Notes: a model not told the origin generated them from the letters alone. Shown: positions 32,267 through 41,298, counted from the first letter of the stretch. The stretch: DNA of 44,309 nt from Sedimentisphaerales bacterium (GCA_016932835.1 JAFGCD010000079.1:1-44309); one strand, 5' to 3'. Numbers and translations: made by a program.

Positions 32267-33598
32267 ATGGCTGGAGTTGACGCTGAAGTTGAGTTACGGG
32301 GGCCGGAGCTTCTGAGTCGGGGGTTCGAAGTATTCTGCGAGGACATTTCCACGATGTTCGGAATATCTTCGCAGTGCAGGTGCGCCGAGAGCGGGGCGGC
32401 GGGCCCGGATAAAATTGCGGAGCGTTTCAAGGGGCCGACAGCGGCAATCGCCGTCGATGCAAAGGGTCTCCTGGACGGCAGACTTCAGTTGGTTTTCGAT
32501 CATTCTGGTCTGTCCATTCTCTCGGGGGTAATACTAATGCTTCCGGAGGAGACCGTTCGTTCGGAAATAGAACGCGGATCGATTACTGATATTCAAGGTA
32601 TGACCGACGCGATTCAGGAAATGGGTAACCTGCTGTTAGGATCCTGGCAGCGGGTTTTCCTCGAGAATACCGAGAATTCTGCAAGCTTCTCACAGAGCTG
32701 GACGTTTCTCGGAAATTCGTGGGACGAGTTGCTGGCTGAGGCAGGGTTGCAGAGTGATGTAGAATACGAGTCTCTTCTGTACGAGATGACAATTGCCTCA
32801 TACCCGTCTTTTTATTGCAGCCTTATCCTGCCGAAGGGTATTGCTGCCGGCGCATTTAAGGCTGAGGCTGCGGAATTCGATGTTTCTGATGCCGAGTCGG
32901 ACGTAGAATCGCAAGAGGATGCGAAATCCGGCGAGACCGAGCCGGAGAACGAGAACCAAACCGAATCGGCCGAAGACGCCGTGGATGACGAAGATAAGGC
33001 TGCTGAGGTTGTGGAAGTCGATGAGCAGACTTCCGAACAAGGCGAAGAGCCCGGTGTGTCGGTGCAGGAACCAGAGCCGGTTTCGGCGGTTTCCGTCGGC
33101 GGCGGCGCATTCAAAAGAGGGGCCGATACGCGTGTTGAAGAGATAATGGATCGTGAGGTTGTGTGGTGCAGTCCTGAGGACAGTGTCGAACAGGCTCTCG
33201 CGAAAATGCAGCAGAGCAACGTCGGGTACATCGTTGCCGGTGACGATGGTAAAGTCGAGGGCATCATATCGACCAGCACGATAGCCGGCGCGATGAGTCC
33301 TTATCTGCGTCCCGCGTTTTCGAAGTGGCGGCGTCCTCTGGATGACGCCACCCTCAAACTGCGGGTGAAATGGATAATGAGCCGGCCGGTTCGGACTGTC
33401 AGGCCGGATACTTCTGTCGAGGTGGCTGTGGCCGAGATGAGGCGGTTCAGGAATCGCTGCCTGCCCGTTGTGGATGAGCAGGGGCGGGTCCTGGGAATGG
33501 TTACGGTATTCAGTGTGTTGAGTCTCATCGACGGCAGCGACGAAGTCGGCAGTCAGGGTAAAGAGACCGAAGCGCCTGTCGCAGTTCTACAGGCTTAG
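32267..33598 (+). CDS. CheC/CheX-like phosphatase domain fused to two CBS domains
   Basis: The 443-residue protein has three parts. Residues 10-195 look like a CheC/CheX/FliY-type domain: D114-x3-E118-x2-N121 in MTDAIQEMGNLLLG fits the D-x3-E-x2-N active-site signature that dephosphorylates CheY-P, and 'AIAVDAKGLLDGRLQLVFDHSGLSILSGVIL' matches the preceding beta-sheet. Residues 200-275 are a very acidic, probably disordered linker. Residues 286-345 and 366-424 are two CBS domains (VEEIMDREVVWCSPEDSVEQAL and VKWIMSRPVRTVRPDTSVEVAV), which typically bind adenine nucleotides. No chemotaxis or flagellar gene is nearby. The likely partner is the receiver encoded 94 bases upstream. The start has a weak ribosome site. 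Confidence 0.78.
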   Translation: MAGVDAEVELRGPELLSRGFEVFCEDISTMFGISSQCRCAESGAAGPDKIAERFKGPTAAIAVDAKGLLDGRLQLVFDHSGLSILSGVILMLPEETVRSEIERGSITDIQGMTDAIQEMGNLLLGSWQRVFLENTENSASFSQSWTFLGNSWDELLAEAGLQSDVEYESLLYEMTIASYPSFYCSLILPKGIAAGAFKAEAAEFDVSDAESDVESQEDAKSGETEPENENQTESAEDAVDDEDKAAEVVEVDEQTSEQGEEPGVSVQEPEPVSAVSVGGGAFKRGADTRVEEIMDREVVWCSPEDSVEQALAKMQQSNVGYIVAGDDGKVEGIISTSTIAGAMSPYLRPAFSKWRRPLDDATLKLRVKWIMSRPVRTVRPDTSVEVAVAEMRRFRNRCLPVVDEQGRVLGMVTVFSVLSLIDGSDEVGSQGKETEAPVAVLQA

Positions 33599-33836
33599 CG
33601 CCGGATACTTCATCTGCATCGGGCCGGCACCAAAGCGATGCTCACGCCGGGCGGAGGCAAACACAGGACCGGGGGAATCACAAAAGGCGCCGAGCCTTAT
33701 CTTTCCTTCCATTGGTTTGACCTTGTATTTCCTGTTGGCTGCGCAGTAGGATTGCTCAGGCATACAGGGAGTTTTTGCCCTGTGGACCGGGCGAGAACCG
33801 GGTCTGGTATTGAGTCTGGCTTTCTGAGGTGTGAGA

Positions 33837-35753
33837 ATGGTTCGAGTATTTGGCGAGAAGGTGAAATTGCTGATTGTTGTCGCAGTGGTTCTGCTTGGTG
33901 TTTGCGGTTCCGGCCAGGCCGGCGCCGCCGAGCGGATTGGACTTGTCCCTGTCAAGAATATCAAGGTTGACGGATTATTCTGGGGGAAGAAACTCGCTGT
34001 TTACAAAGCCGGGACTATTCCTCATTCGTGGCAGTATATGGGGTGGGATCTGCGCGCGCTCAAGCATGCCAACGGGATTAAGGTGCAGGGCGATTTGAAC
34101 GGGACCTGGGGAGAGGCGAATCTTTACAAGTTCATGGAAACTTGCGGGCACAGCCTGGGGATGTTTGCCGATGCGGAGTTAGAGAAACGGATGGACGAGA
34201 TAATCGTTCTTATTGCCGGGGCGCAGCGGCCGGACGGCTACGTCCATGCCTATATCACCAATTCCGGCAAGCCGGCCTGGGATAGGGACTTTCTCGACGG
34301 CTCGCACGACGGCTATGTCCTGGGGCACATGATCGAAGCCGCTGTCGAGTATTATGCGAATACCGGCAAAAAAGCGTTTCTGGATATTGCGTGCAGGGCG
34401 GCAAGGCAGGCTTATGAGGAGTTCCTGGGGCCGAAGGGCGTGCCGGGATTTTGCGGGCACGCCGAACTGGAGATGGCGCTGGTCGAGCTTTATCGCGTAG
34501 TGCCCGACAAGCGATTCCTGGATCTGGCCAAGGCCTTTGTGGAGTGGCGAGGGCAAGGCAAGGTCAAGCCCGCCGGGCCGACGCCGCGCGCCTATTTCCA
34601 GGATGAAGCGCCCTTACGGCAGCAGAAGTCGCTGGACGGCCATGCCGTACGCGCGATTTTCTTTGCTACCGGTGTTGCCGATCTCGCCGTTGAAACCGGC
34701 GATTGCGACTATCGCCTTGCCTCAAATCGATTCTGGGATAGCGTGACATTGCGGCGGATGTATATTACGGGCAGTATCGGGCCTCGCAAAGAGCACGAGG
34801 CGTTCGGGGAGGATTACGAGCTGCCTAACGACGGCTACTGCGAGTCATGCGGGGCATGCGGACTGGCGGATTTCGCCCAGAGGATGTTCATGCTCGAGGG
34901 CAGGGCCGAGTGCGGCGATGTGCTCGAACGCGTTCTTTACAATGCGATTCTCCACGGCATATCTCTGAACGGGACGACAAGCTATTATCAGAATCCTTTG
35001 AGTGACAAGGACAATCCCCGTTACAATTCCTGGGTGTGTTGTCCGCCGAATCTGTCGCGGACGCTGTTCCAGGTCGGTCGTTATGCGTACGGATACAGCG
35101 AAGACGATATCTACGTCAATTTGTATGTTGGCGGGCGGTGCGTTGTCCCTTTGAAGCGGGGCGGCGTCGAGTTAACGATGAAAACCGACTATCCGTGGGA
35201 CGGACGCGTTAAAATCGGCGTAAAAGATGCTTCTGCGGGGCGTTTCTCGGTTCACCTGCGGATGCCGGGATGGTGCCGAAAGGCCGAATTGAAGTTGAAC
35301 GGCAAGGCCGTCGAGCCGATACCGGTCGGTGAGAAGGGATATATAATCCTGGATAGGGTCTGGCACCGGGACGATTCGATAGAACTGAATATGGAGATGC
35401 CTGTCGTTCGCATAGAGGCGCATCCGAATGTCAAAAGCTGCGTGGGGAAGGTAGCTCTGCAGCGCGGGCCGATTGTCTATGGCTTCGAGGGGCTCGACAA
35501 CGACGGCGATGTGGATATCGAGCTTGGCGCCGACCCTCAATTCGGGGTTGAGCACAAGCCGGACATGTTAGGGGGGATTACGATTGTCAGGGGCCAGAGT
35601 GCGACGGGGAAGGGCTTTACGGCGATTCCCTTCTATGCTTTTGCGAACCGAGCGAAATCCCGCCAGGAGGTATGGGTCGTGCAGCGTGGCGTGAAACCGA
35701 ATGACCGGTGGTGGCTTGGCGAGCTTTATCGTCCGGTCGAGAAGGTCGATTAG
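33837..35753 (+). CDS. Secreted GH127-type beta-L-arabinofuranosidase-like glycoside hydrolase
   Basis: The 638-residue protein has a signal peptide (residues 1-30, hydrophobic core LLIVVAVVLLGVCG, cleavage near GQAGA-A) and the GH127 (DUF1680) fold. The zinc-thiolate catalytic site is recognisable: E336 and C338 in GYCESCGACG and the pair C401-C402 in WVCCPPNLSR, equivalent to the E-x-C and CC residues of characterised family members. GH127 enzymes release beta-L-arabinofuranose or related sugars from plant or algal glycans. Start choice: GAGG at 33826-33829 lies seven bases before the ATG at 33837; a GTG at 33831 is less likely. Its stop codon overlaps that of the minus-strand zinc-ribbon gene. 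Confidence 0.88.
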   Translation: MVRVFGEKVKLLIVVAVVLLGVCGSGQAGAAERIGLVPVKNIKVDGLFWGKKLAVYKAGTIPHSWQYMGWDLRALKHANGIKVQGDLNGTWGEANLYKFMETCGHSLGMFADAELEKRMDEIIVLIAGAQRPDGYVHAYITNSGKPAWDRDFLDGSHDGYVLGHMIEAAVEYYANTGKKAFLDIACRAARQAYEEFLGPKGVPGFCGHAELEMALVELYRVVPDKRFLDLAKAFVEWRGQGKVKPAGPTPRAYFQDEAPLRQQKSLDGHAVRAIFFATGVADLAVETGDCDYRLASNRFWDSVTLRRMYITGSIGPRKEHEAFGEDYELPNDGYCESCGACGLADFAQRMFMLEGRAECGDVLERVLYNAILHGISLNGTTSYYQNPLSDKDNPRYNSWVCCPPNLSRTLFQVGRYAYGYSEDDIYVNLYVGGRCVVPLKRGGVELTMKTDYPWDGRVKIGVKDASAGRFSVHLRMPGWCRKAELKLNGKAVEPIPVGEKGYIILDRVWHRDDSIELNMEMPVVRIEAHPNVKSCVGKVALQRGPIVYGFEGLDNDGDVDIELGADPQFGVEHKPDMLGGITIVRGQSATGKGFTAIPFYAFANRAKSRQEVWVVQRGVKPNDRWWLGELYRPVEKVD

Positions 35754-35974
35754 AGTTCCTCGGCGTTGGCGCAATCGGGGCAGTAGCTGAAGGCCCTGAA
35801 ATCTTGTGACGTGTGATCGACAAATGTGACGTACTCGAGGCCGTTGCGTCCGCATTTTTCGCAGATACTGTTCGTACAGAGTTCGGCCTCTATTGCGTGG
35901 TCTGATATCTCCATACCGCCCGGCAATCCGAGATCGTAGCCTTCCCGGGCCATTCTTGCAATCAGGTCTTTCAT
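35750..35974 (-). CDS. Small zinc-ribbon-like protein
   Basis: This 74-residue protein has C38-x2-C41 (SICEKCGRNG) and C65-x2-C68 (SYCPDCANAE), a four-Cys arrangement typical of a zinc ribbon, plus an extra C33. The first 30 residues are a charged helix. I do not recognise a family. A good ribosome site (GAGGG about eight bases upstream on the minus strand) supports translation, and a candidate promoter lies at 36074-36102. The last four bases overlap the end of the convergent GH127 gene. Possible roles are nucleic-acid or protein binding; none is shown. Confidence 0.7.
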   Translation of the reverse strand: MKDLIARMAREGYDLGLPGGMEISDHAIEAELCTNSICEKCGRNGLEYVTFVDHTSQDFRAFSYCPDCANAEEL

Positions 35975-36073
35975 TTGCCGACCCTCACTTCAATATATCC
36001 GGGCGCCATGCAGCGACGTAGTGGTTTTCACATGGTGTCACTGTGCCTGAAGCCGCCGACCCTGTCCTGTTTT

Positions 36074-36102
36074 ATCGTAGTGGATTTCGAGTAAAAAGTC
36101 AA
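36074..36102 (-). promoter_or_regulatory. Candidate sigma-70 promoter for the zinc-ribbon gene
   Basis: On the minus strand TTGACT (36102-36097) is separated by 17 bases from TACGAT (36079-36074), close to the -35 and -10 consensus. It lies about 100 bases upstream of the ATG at 35974, in the gap after the DUF6807 gene. Confidence 0.5.
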
Positions 36103-36173
36103 GTTAAATTGCGAAGAAGGGCTATTCAGAGGGGCCGGTATAGGGGATATTCCGGGAAAATCCATTGTGGATA

Positions 36174-37106
36174 CTACGGGATTTTGCGCCCCGTGCCGTG
36201 TCTATACTGGTTGAAGAGCGAGTCTATCCGGGCGCTGCGGGTATCTCCTGAGTGGACTATTGCGCGGTAACGCAGCCTCAGCTTTTCTCCTTTCGGCAGT
36301 TCCAGTTTGCCGTTTTCGAGCCAGTTCATGGGAGTCGGAGAGAAGAAGCCGTAATCGCGTGTGAACCATTTGCATGGGAACCACCGATTATCAGGGTTCT
36401 GGAGGATTGCAATTCCTTCCGTGACGCCGTCGCGCGAGCCGAAGTAGTCGCACCACGGAGAGGTTACGCCGAAAGTGTCTTTCTCTGCGGTCTTGCCCTC
36501 GGCGTTGACTAATGTTCCTCCCGATTTGACACTGAGTTCCGGTACGACGCGGGCCGAGAACAGGGAGTGATTAGTATTGAGTATGGTGATATCCGTGAGC
36601 GGTTCGAGGGTAATATCGAAATCGATCAATCGGGTCTCTTCCGTCGGGGCGGCTATGGTCACTCGCCTGACGTCGCGGATAACAGGCTCAGCGCCGCCTT
36701 GACGCCAGAGGCATTCATCCGAGAAAGTTATTTTCAATCCTTTTGCCTGGATGATTTCAGGACCTTCGGAAATGATTTGTCCTCTTTCGTTGGTGTCCTG
36801 CCAGAAGTTTGCACCGTTTACCCGGTCGCATCCGAAGAACAGAGAGTGATGGTGGGGGTAAGGCTCGGATGTCTCGGTGGTGACGGATTTGCCGGAAGCC
36901 GGCCCGTTAACGGGCCAGAAGTAGGGGTACTTCTGCGAGTTGCTGAACTTGTAGCAGGTGAAGACCTTGCCTTCGATTGTGACGACGACCTTGTCTTTTT
37001 CGATCCTTGCGTTCAGCGTTTGCTCTGCGCTGTTTGCCGTGCATCCGAACACACAAAGAATCACTGCCAACTTCGCAGCTTCAAGCGGTATGTTATGTCG
37101 AGTCAT
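36174..37106 (-). CDS. DUF6807 (PmoA-like) family exported protein
   Basis: The 310-residue protein matches the DUF6807 family, often named PmoA-like and common in Planctomycetota and Bacteroidota sugar-utilisation loci. Visible family features are 'YKFSNSQKYPYFWPVNGPASGKSVTTE', 'YPHHHSLFFGCDRVNGANFW' with the HHHS motif, 'DFDITLEPL' and 'SPWCDYFG'. The N-terminus has a hydrophobic segment AAKLAVILCVFGCTANSA that is either a signal peptide or an imperfect lipobox around the Cys. The start is the ATG at 37106 with GGAG eight bases upstream; a longer frame to 37331 would run into the neighbouring gene. The family's reaction is unknown and it is not a methane monooxygenase subunit. It sits 29 bases after a Gfo/Idh/MocA gene, in the same operon. 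Confidence 0.82.
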   Translation of the reverse strand: MTRHNIPLEAAKLAVILCVFGCTANSAEQTLNARIEKDKVVVTIEGKVFTCYKFSNSQKYPYFWPVNGPASGKSVTTETSEPYPHHHSLFFGCDRVNGANFWQDTNERGQIISEGPEIIQAKGLKITFSDECLWRQGGAEPVIRDVRRVTIAAPTEETRLIDFDITLEPLTDITILNTNHSLFSARVVPELSVKSGGTLVNAEGKTAEKDTFGVTSPWCDYFGSRDGVTEGIAILQNPDNRWFPCKWFTRDYGFFSPTPMNWLENGKLELPKGEKLRLRYRAIVHSGDTRSARIDSLFNQYRHGTGRKIP

Positions 37107-37135
37107 AATTTCGCTCCGACGGCAGATCGCCGTTC

Positions 37136-38464
37136 CTATATGCTCCAGGGGCTTCTCATCGGTTTCGAGAGGAGCTTGTTCGCATCGTCGTCGCCGATAA
37201 ATCGTTCGGCTTGCGGGTCCCATTTCAGCTTTCTGCCTGTTCTCATCGCTATATCTCCGAGCAGGCACACGCTGCATGAGCGGTGGGCGACCTCCGCCGG
37301 TGCGATGGTTTGTTTTCGGGATTTGATGCACTCGAAAAGGTTGCCTTTGTGGTTCGTGCTCTTGTAAAGGAGCGTTTCGTCGGGGCCGATAGCTGAGGTC
37401 AGAAGCGATTTCGGGTTTGCGTCGATGTGCCCGCGCCGGACATAAACCCAGCCTTGTGTTCCTTCGAACAGCACTCCCTGCTTATTTTCGGAATTGTCGG
37501 CGCAGGTCATTATGACTCCGGAGGCGTATTTGTACGTGATGTTGAATTTGCCGTGTACGTCCCAGAGCCCGTCTTTCGGGAACTCCGCGCGGCCCTCGAT
37601 TTCGACGGGTCCGGTGTATTCGGTTCCCATCGCCCATTGAGCGATATCGTTGTGATGGCTGCCCCAGCCTGTGATCATCCCTGCGCCGTAGTCGGCGATT
37701 CTGAGCCATCCCGGTCTGTCGAATCCTTCTCTTGGATGGACTCTCTTTTCTGTGTAGGGCGCCCAAGGGGCCGGGCCGAGCCAGAAGTCGTAATCGAGTT
37801 CGGGCGGGACGGGCATCGGCGCTGTGGGCGTTGTTCCCGGATCGGTTCCGAAGCCGACCTTGATGGTTTGGAGCTGCCCTATCCTTCCGTTTCTTACGAG
37901 TTCGCACGCCTGCCTGAATCTGGAATCCGAGCGCTGCTGGCTTCCGATCTGGAAGATTCGTCCGTATCGTCGGACGGTGTCACTCAGTGCCCTGCCTTCT
38001 TCGATTGTGAGGCTCATGGGCTTCTGGAGGAAGATATCCTTGCCTGCCCTGGCCGCTGCGATGGCCGGCAGTGCGTGCCAGTGATCGGGCGTCGCTATCT
38101 GGACCATGTCTATATCGCTCCGCGCGATCAAGTCTCGATAGTTTCGGTATTGAGCACAGCCTTTGTATTGCCCGTCCGTCGTCGCGGCGGCGTAGTGGCT
38201 CTCGACGCGGTCTTTGGCGGCTTTGGCCCTGTTGGAGTCAACGTCGCAGACGGCAATGACGCGGACCTGCTTGAATCCGAGTGATTCTCCAAGGTCGCCG
38301 TTGCCCATCCTTCCGGTCCCGATACACCCGATAGTGATTTGCTCGCTTGGCGGGTTGGCCCCGAAGACACAGGGCGGAACAATAGCAGGCAGCGCCAAAG
38401 CGGCACTTGCAGCGGCGGTGCTCTTGAGGAATTCTCTGCGTGTGGATTTGTGCTCATTCTTCAT
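37136..38464 (-). CDS. Tat-exported Gfo/Idh/MocA family oxidoreductase
   Basis: The 442-residue protein begins with a twin-arginine signal (STRREFLKSTAAASAALALPAI), then the Rossmann nucleotide site IGCIGTGRMGNGDLG, 'DIDMVQIATPDHWHALPAIAAARAGKDIFLQKPMSL' and the C-terminal dimerisation sheet with 'WLGPAPWAPYTEKRVHP'. The family oxidises or reduces sugars and polyols with NAD(P). The usual E-K-P motif reads Q-K-P here, keeping the catalytic lysine. AGGAAG lies nine bases before the ATG. It is paralogous to the gene at 38511-39860 and follows it by 46 bases, so it is probably the second gene of an operon. Export of a cofactor-bound enzyme fits the Tat route. Confidence 0.92.
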   Translation of the reverse strand: MKNEHKSTRREFLKSTAAASAALALPAIVPPCVFGANPPSEQITIGCIGTGRMGNGDLGESLGFKQVRVIAVCDVDSNRAKAAKDRVESHYAAATTDGQYKGCAQYRNYRDLIARSDIDMVQIATPDHWHALPAIAAARAGKDIFLQKPMSLTIEEGRALSDTVRRYGRIFQIGSQQRSDSRFRQACELVRNGRIGQLQTIKVGFGTDPGTTPTAPMPVPPELDYDFWLGPAPWAPYTEKRVHPREGFDRPGWLRIADYGAGMITGWGSHHNDIAQWAMGTEYTGPVEIEGRAEFPKDGLWDVHGKFNITYKYASGVIMTCADNSENKQGVLFEGTQGWVYVRRGHIDANPKSLLTSAIGPDETLLYKSTNHKGNLFECIKSRKQTIAPAEVAHRSCSVCLLGDIAMRTGRKLKWDPQAERFIGDDDANKLLSKPMRSPWSI

Positions 38465-38510
38465 TTCGGATATCTTCCTGAAATCGGTAATTCGTATTTG
38501 GTTATCGTTC

Positions 38511-39860
38511 TTACAACCCCCACGGGCTTCTCATCGGCCGTCTCAGCAGGCGGTTGGCGGTTTCACTGTTGGTAAATTTTTCGGCGTCGGGGTCCCACTT
38601 CAATTTCATGCCCGTTTGTATAGCGATATGCCCCAACTGGCATAAAGAGGTTGTGCGGTGGCCGACTTCGGCGTCGGCGAGGGTCCGGCTGCGGGTCTTT
38701 ACGGCGTCGATAAAGTCTCTTTTCTCGTTCTTGAGCGGCAAGTGAATGTCATCCGGGCCTATCTTCGATTTCAGTATCGAAAGCGGCTCGGCCGTTATAG
38801 TTCGCTTGTTGTAGTCGGCTTCTATCCAACCTTCGGTTCCTTCGAATCTGACATAAGGCCGGCTGATACCGTAGAACATCTGCACGCCGTTGGCGAACTT
38901 GTAGCGAACACTAAAACTCAGCAGTACGTTCCAAAGCCCGTCTGCCGGATATCTGCCGGTTCCTTCGACTTCCACCGGCCCGGTGCGTTCTGTGCCGTTG
39001 CCCCACTGCGCGATGTCGTTGAGGTGTGCCCCCCAGTTTGTGATCATTCCTTCGCAGTAGTCACGGACCCGCATCCAGCCGGGGCGGTCGTAACTCTTTC
39101 GCGGATGTACCCGCTCGGTTGTGTACGGAGCCTGCGGTGCAGGACCCAGCCAAAAATCGTAATCCAGCTCAGACGGTATCGGCATCGGCTCCTGAATGCT
39201 TCCGGCGATGTCTCCTGCCGGTACGCCCGTTCGAATGGTGTGCAGTTTGCCGATCTTGCCGTTTAGAACGAGTTCGCAGGTCTTCCGGAAACATTCGTGC
39301 GAGCGGAATTCACTGTCGGTTCTGAAAACCCTTCCATACCTGGCAACGGTATCGCTCAGGGCGCGTCCCTCGGCGATGCTCAGGGTCAGCGGCTTTTCAC
39401 AGCAGATATCTTTGCCGGCCCTTGCCGCAGCCACAGCCATCGGGACGTGCCAATGGTCCGGCGTAGAGATCATTACCGCGTCGATGTCGGGGCGATCGAG
39501 TATCTCGCGGAAGCCCTTGTATGCCGAACAGCCCTTGAATGTTCCGGCGGTCGTCGCGGCGGCGTAGTGTTTTTCGACGGCCTTGGCGGCGTTGTCCAGC
39601 CGCCAGGAGTCAACATCGTTGACGGCGACGACCTGGACGTCGGCGAACGAAAGGAGTGTTTTCACATTCGAGTAGTAGGCCTGACGCCCCATGCCGATCA
39701 TGCCGACTGTAATGCGGCTGCCGGGCGACTCGGCGCCGAATACGGTTTTGGGGACAATTGTCCGCCCGAGCAGGGCGGCCGTTGCCCCGGCTGCGAGCGA
39801 CCCGGCGAGAATCTGCCGGCGAGTAATACGCTGCTGTATTCTGGGCGTCTGCTTTTTCAT
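38511..39860 (-). CDS. Tat-exported Gfo/Idh/MocA family oxidoreductase (paralogue)
   Basis: The 449-residue protein has the twin-arginine signal RITRRQILAGSLAAGATAAL, Rossmann site VGMIGMGRQAYYSN, 'DAVMISTPDHWHVPMAVAAARAGKDICCEKPLTL' with the E-K-P lysine, and the same C-terminal 'WLGPAPQAPYTTERVHPRKSYDRPGW' as its neighbour. It clearly shares descent with the gene at 37136-38464, including the shared ending RRPMRSPWGL versus SKPMRSPWSI, so the pair arose by tandem duplication. AGGAG lies nine bases before the ATG, and a strong candidate promoter lies at 39924-39952. Its substrate is unknown; sugars released outside the cytoplasm are likely. Confidence 0.92.
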   Translation of the reverse strand: MKKQTPRIQQRITRRQILAGSLAAGATAALLGRTIVPKTVFGAESPGSRITVGMIGMGRQAYYSNVKTLLSFADVQVVAVNDVDSWRLDNAAKAVEKHYAAATTAGTFKGCSAYKGFREILDRPDIDAVMISTPDHWHVPMAVAAARAGKDICCEKPLTLSIAEGRALSDTVARYGRVFRTDSEFRSHECFRKTCELVLNGKIGKLHTIRTGVPAGDIAGSIQEPMPIPSELDYDFWLGPAPQAPYTTERVHPRKSYDRPGWMRVRDYCEGMITNWGAHLNDIAQWGNGTERTGPVEVEGTGRYPADGLWNVLLSFSVRYKFANGVQMFYGISRPYVRFEGTEGWIEADYNKRTITAEPLSILKSKIGPDDIHLPLKNEKRDFIDAVKTRSRTLADAEVGHRTTSLCQLGHIAIQTGMKLKWDPDAEKFTNSETANRLLRRPMRSPWGL

Positions 39861-39923
39861 CGTTCTTGCTCCTGCTTTGGCCGGCCGAACCGCTGCTCAA
39901 GCCGCTTTTTGGAACACGCAACA

Positions 39924-39952
39924 ATCATAATAGATAACACAGCTATAGTCAA
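39924..39952 (-). promoter_or_regulatory. Strong candidate sigma-70 promoter for the Gfo/Idh/MocA-DUF6807 operon
   Basis: On the minus strand TTGACT (39952-39947) and TATGAT (39929-39924) are each one base from consensus and are separated by exactly 17 bases. Transcription would begin near 39917, about 57 bases before the ATG at 39860. Confidence 0.65.
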
Positions 39953-40000
39953 TCGTTCAGCGGGGAGAGATTCCGGGTGATTAGATGCGCTAAAAAGTGG

Positions 40001-40029
40001 TTGACAGTCATAACATCCGGTGCTAATTT
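40001..40029 (+). promoter_or_regulatory. Candidate sigma-70 promoter for the SH3b protein gene
   Basis: A perfect TTGACA (40001-40006) is followed after 17 bases by TAATTT (40024-40029), a weaker -10. It lies about 80 bases before the ATG at 40108 and points away from the promoter at 39924-39952, 48 bases away. Confidence 0.5.
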
Positions 40030-40107
40030 AGGGTGGCGTGTGAGCATGCTCAGGTGGTTTGCCGCTATTCGGATTTAGGCAGGAATCTCTTTTTGGGAGA
40101 TAGAAAA

Positions 40108-41298
40108 ATGAAATCATACACAAGAATCCTCATCATATCGGCATTAACGCTCATTTTGTCGGTCGGCTTTGCTCGACCGGCACTTTCAGCAGCGGCGCCG
40201 GCTGATGCGAACGCCGTGACCACCCCTTCTCTGCCGTACATGGCCGAAATCACCGCCGACGACGTTTACGTTCGCTCGGGCCCAGGGACAAATTACTACA
40301 ACTGCGGCAAGCTGAACAAGGGTGATAAAGTCAAAATTGTCTCCAGGCAGTTCAGTTGGTCCTGCATTGTTCCGCCTCTCGGCAGCTTCTCATGGATATA
40401 TACGCCATATGTGACTATCGACCCGGACAATCCAGGCACAGGAATTGTCACCGGCGACCAGGTCCGTGTCTATGCCGGTTCCGATCTGGTCAAGCCGATC
40501 CACTCGACCCTGCAGCTCAAGCTGGACAAAGGGGAAAAGGTAAAACTCCTCGGCGAGCAGAAGGACAACTATTACAAGATCGGCCCTCCCACGGGCGCTT
40601 ATTTATGGGTGAGCACTAACTTCACCGTGCCCTCGACCGACTCGACAAGCCCGGTGGTGGTCGTCGTCGAGCCGAACAAGCCCGCGGACGTCAATGCAGT
40701 GGTCGCCGTCGATGTCAACGTTCCTCCGGTTGTTGTGGTTGAGCCTTCTGCCGAGGCCAAGAGGCTTGCCGAATACAAGGAACTGCAGAAGCAGATACTT
40801 GCCGAACGCGCCAAGCCGGTCGGCAAGCAGGATTACTCGGCGATCAGCAAGGCCTTGAAAGAAATCGCCGCCGACAAGGACGCCGGCAAAGTCGCCCGCT
40901 ACTGCGAATACGTGCTCAAGCAGATAGAACGTTACGAACTGGCTCTGGCTGTCTCCAGAGAGCTTGAACTCCAGAATAAGCAGTTCAAAACGACCCAGGA
41001 CCGAATTAAAGCCGCTCGGACGACCCGCTTGGCGCAGGTCAAGAATCTCGGGCGTTTTGCGGTGGTCGGGACGCTCAAAACCTCGAATATCTACAGCTCC
41101 GAGCCGCAGTTGAAGCACTATCGGATAGTGGGTGATTCGGGAAAGACCGTCTGTTATGCCCGCCCCGCAACCGATGCGGTGACTACGGATTACGACAAGT
41201 TGGTGGACAAGAAGGTCGGGCTGGTCGGCGCAATATCGCCGCACCCGGCAACAGGCGGGGCACTGATTAAGTTTACTGAGATTATTGAGATAAAGTAG
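40108..41298 (+). CDS. Secreted bacterial SH3-domain protein
   Basis: The 396-residue protein has a signal peptide (MKSYTRILIISALTLILSVGF with cleavage near ALSA-A). Residues 45-105 form an SH3b domain (ADDVYVRSGPGTNYYNCGKLNKGDKVKIV), residues 110-170 a second, more divergent one (VTGDQVRVYAGSDL, KGEKVKLLGEQ), followed by a Val/Pro-rich spacer and a charged helical region (about 215-305). A C-terminal beta-rich part ends in FTEIIEIK. SH3b domains bind peptidoglycan or other cell-wall components. The start at 40108 has GGGAGATAG upstream and yields the signal peptide; a longer frame from 40033 does not. A clear terminator follows at 41354-41388. The gene is monocistronic. Confidence 0.85.
   Translation: MKSYTRILIISALTLILSVGFARPALSAAAPADANAVTTPSLPYMAEITADDVYVRSGPGTNYYNCGKLNKGDKVKIVSRQFSWSCIVPPLGSFSWIYTPYVTIDPDNPGTGIVTGDQVRVYAGSDLVKPIHSTLQLKLDKGEKVKLLGEQKDNYYKIGPPTGAYLWVSTNFTVPSTDSTSPVVVVVEPNKPADVNAVVAVDVNVPPVVVVEPSAEAKRLAEYKELQKQILAERAKPVGKQDYSAISKALKEIAADKDAGKVARYCEYVLKQIERYELALAVSRELELQNKQFKTTQDRIKAARTTRLAQVKNLGRFAVVGTLKTSNIYSSEPQLKHYRIVGDSGKTVCYARPATDAVTTDYDKLVDKKVGLVGAISPHPATGGALIKFTEIIEIK

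Noticed and set aside
36174..37106. Methane monooxygenase subunit PmoA
   Set aside because: The name PmoA-like attached to this family is misleading; there are no multiple membrane helices or Pmo partner genes, and the context is sugar metabolism.
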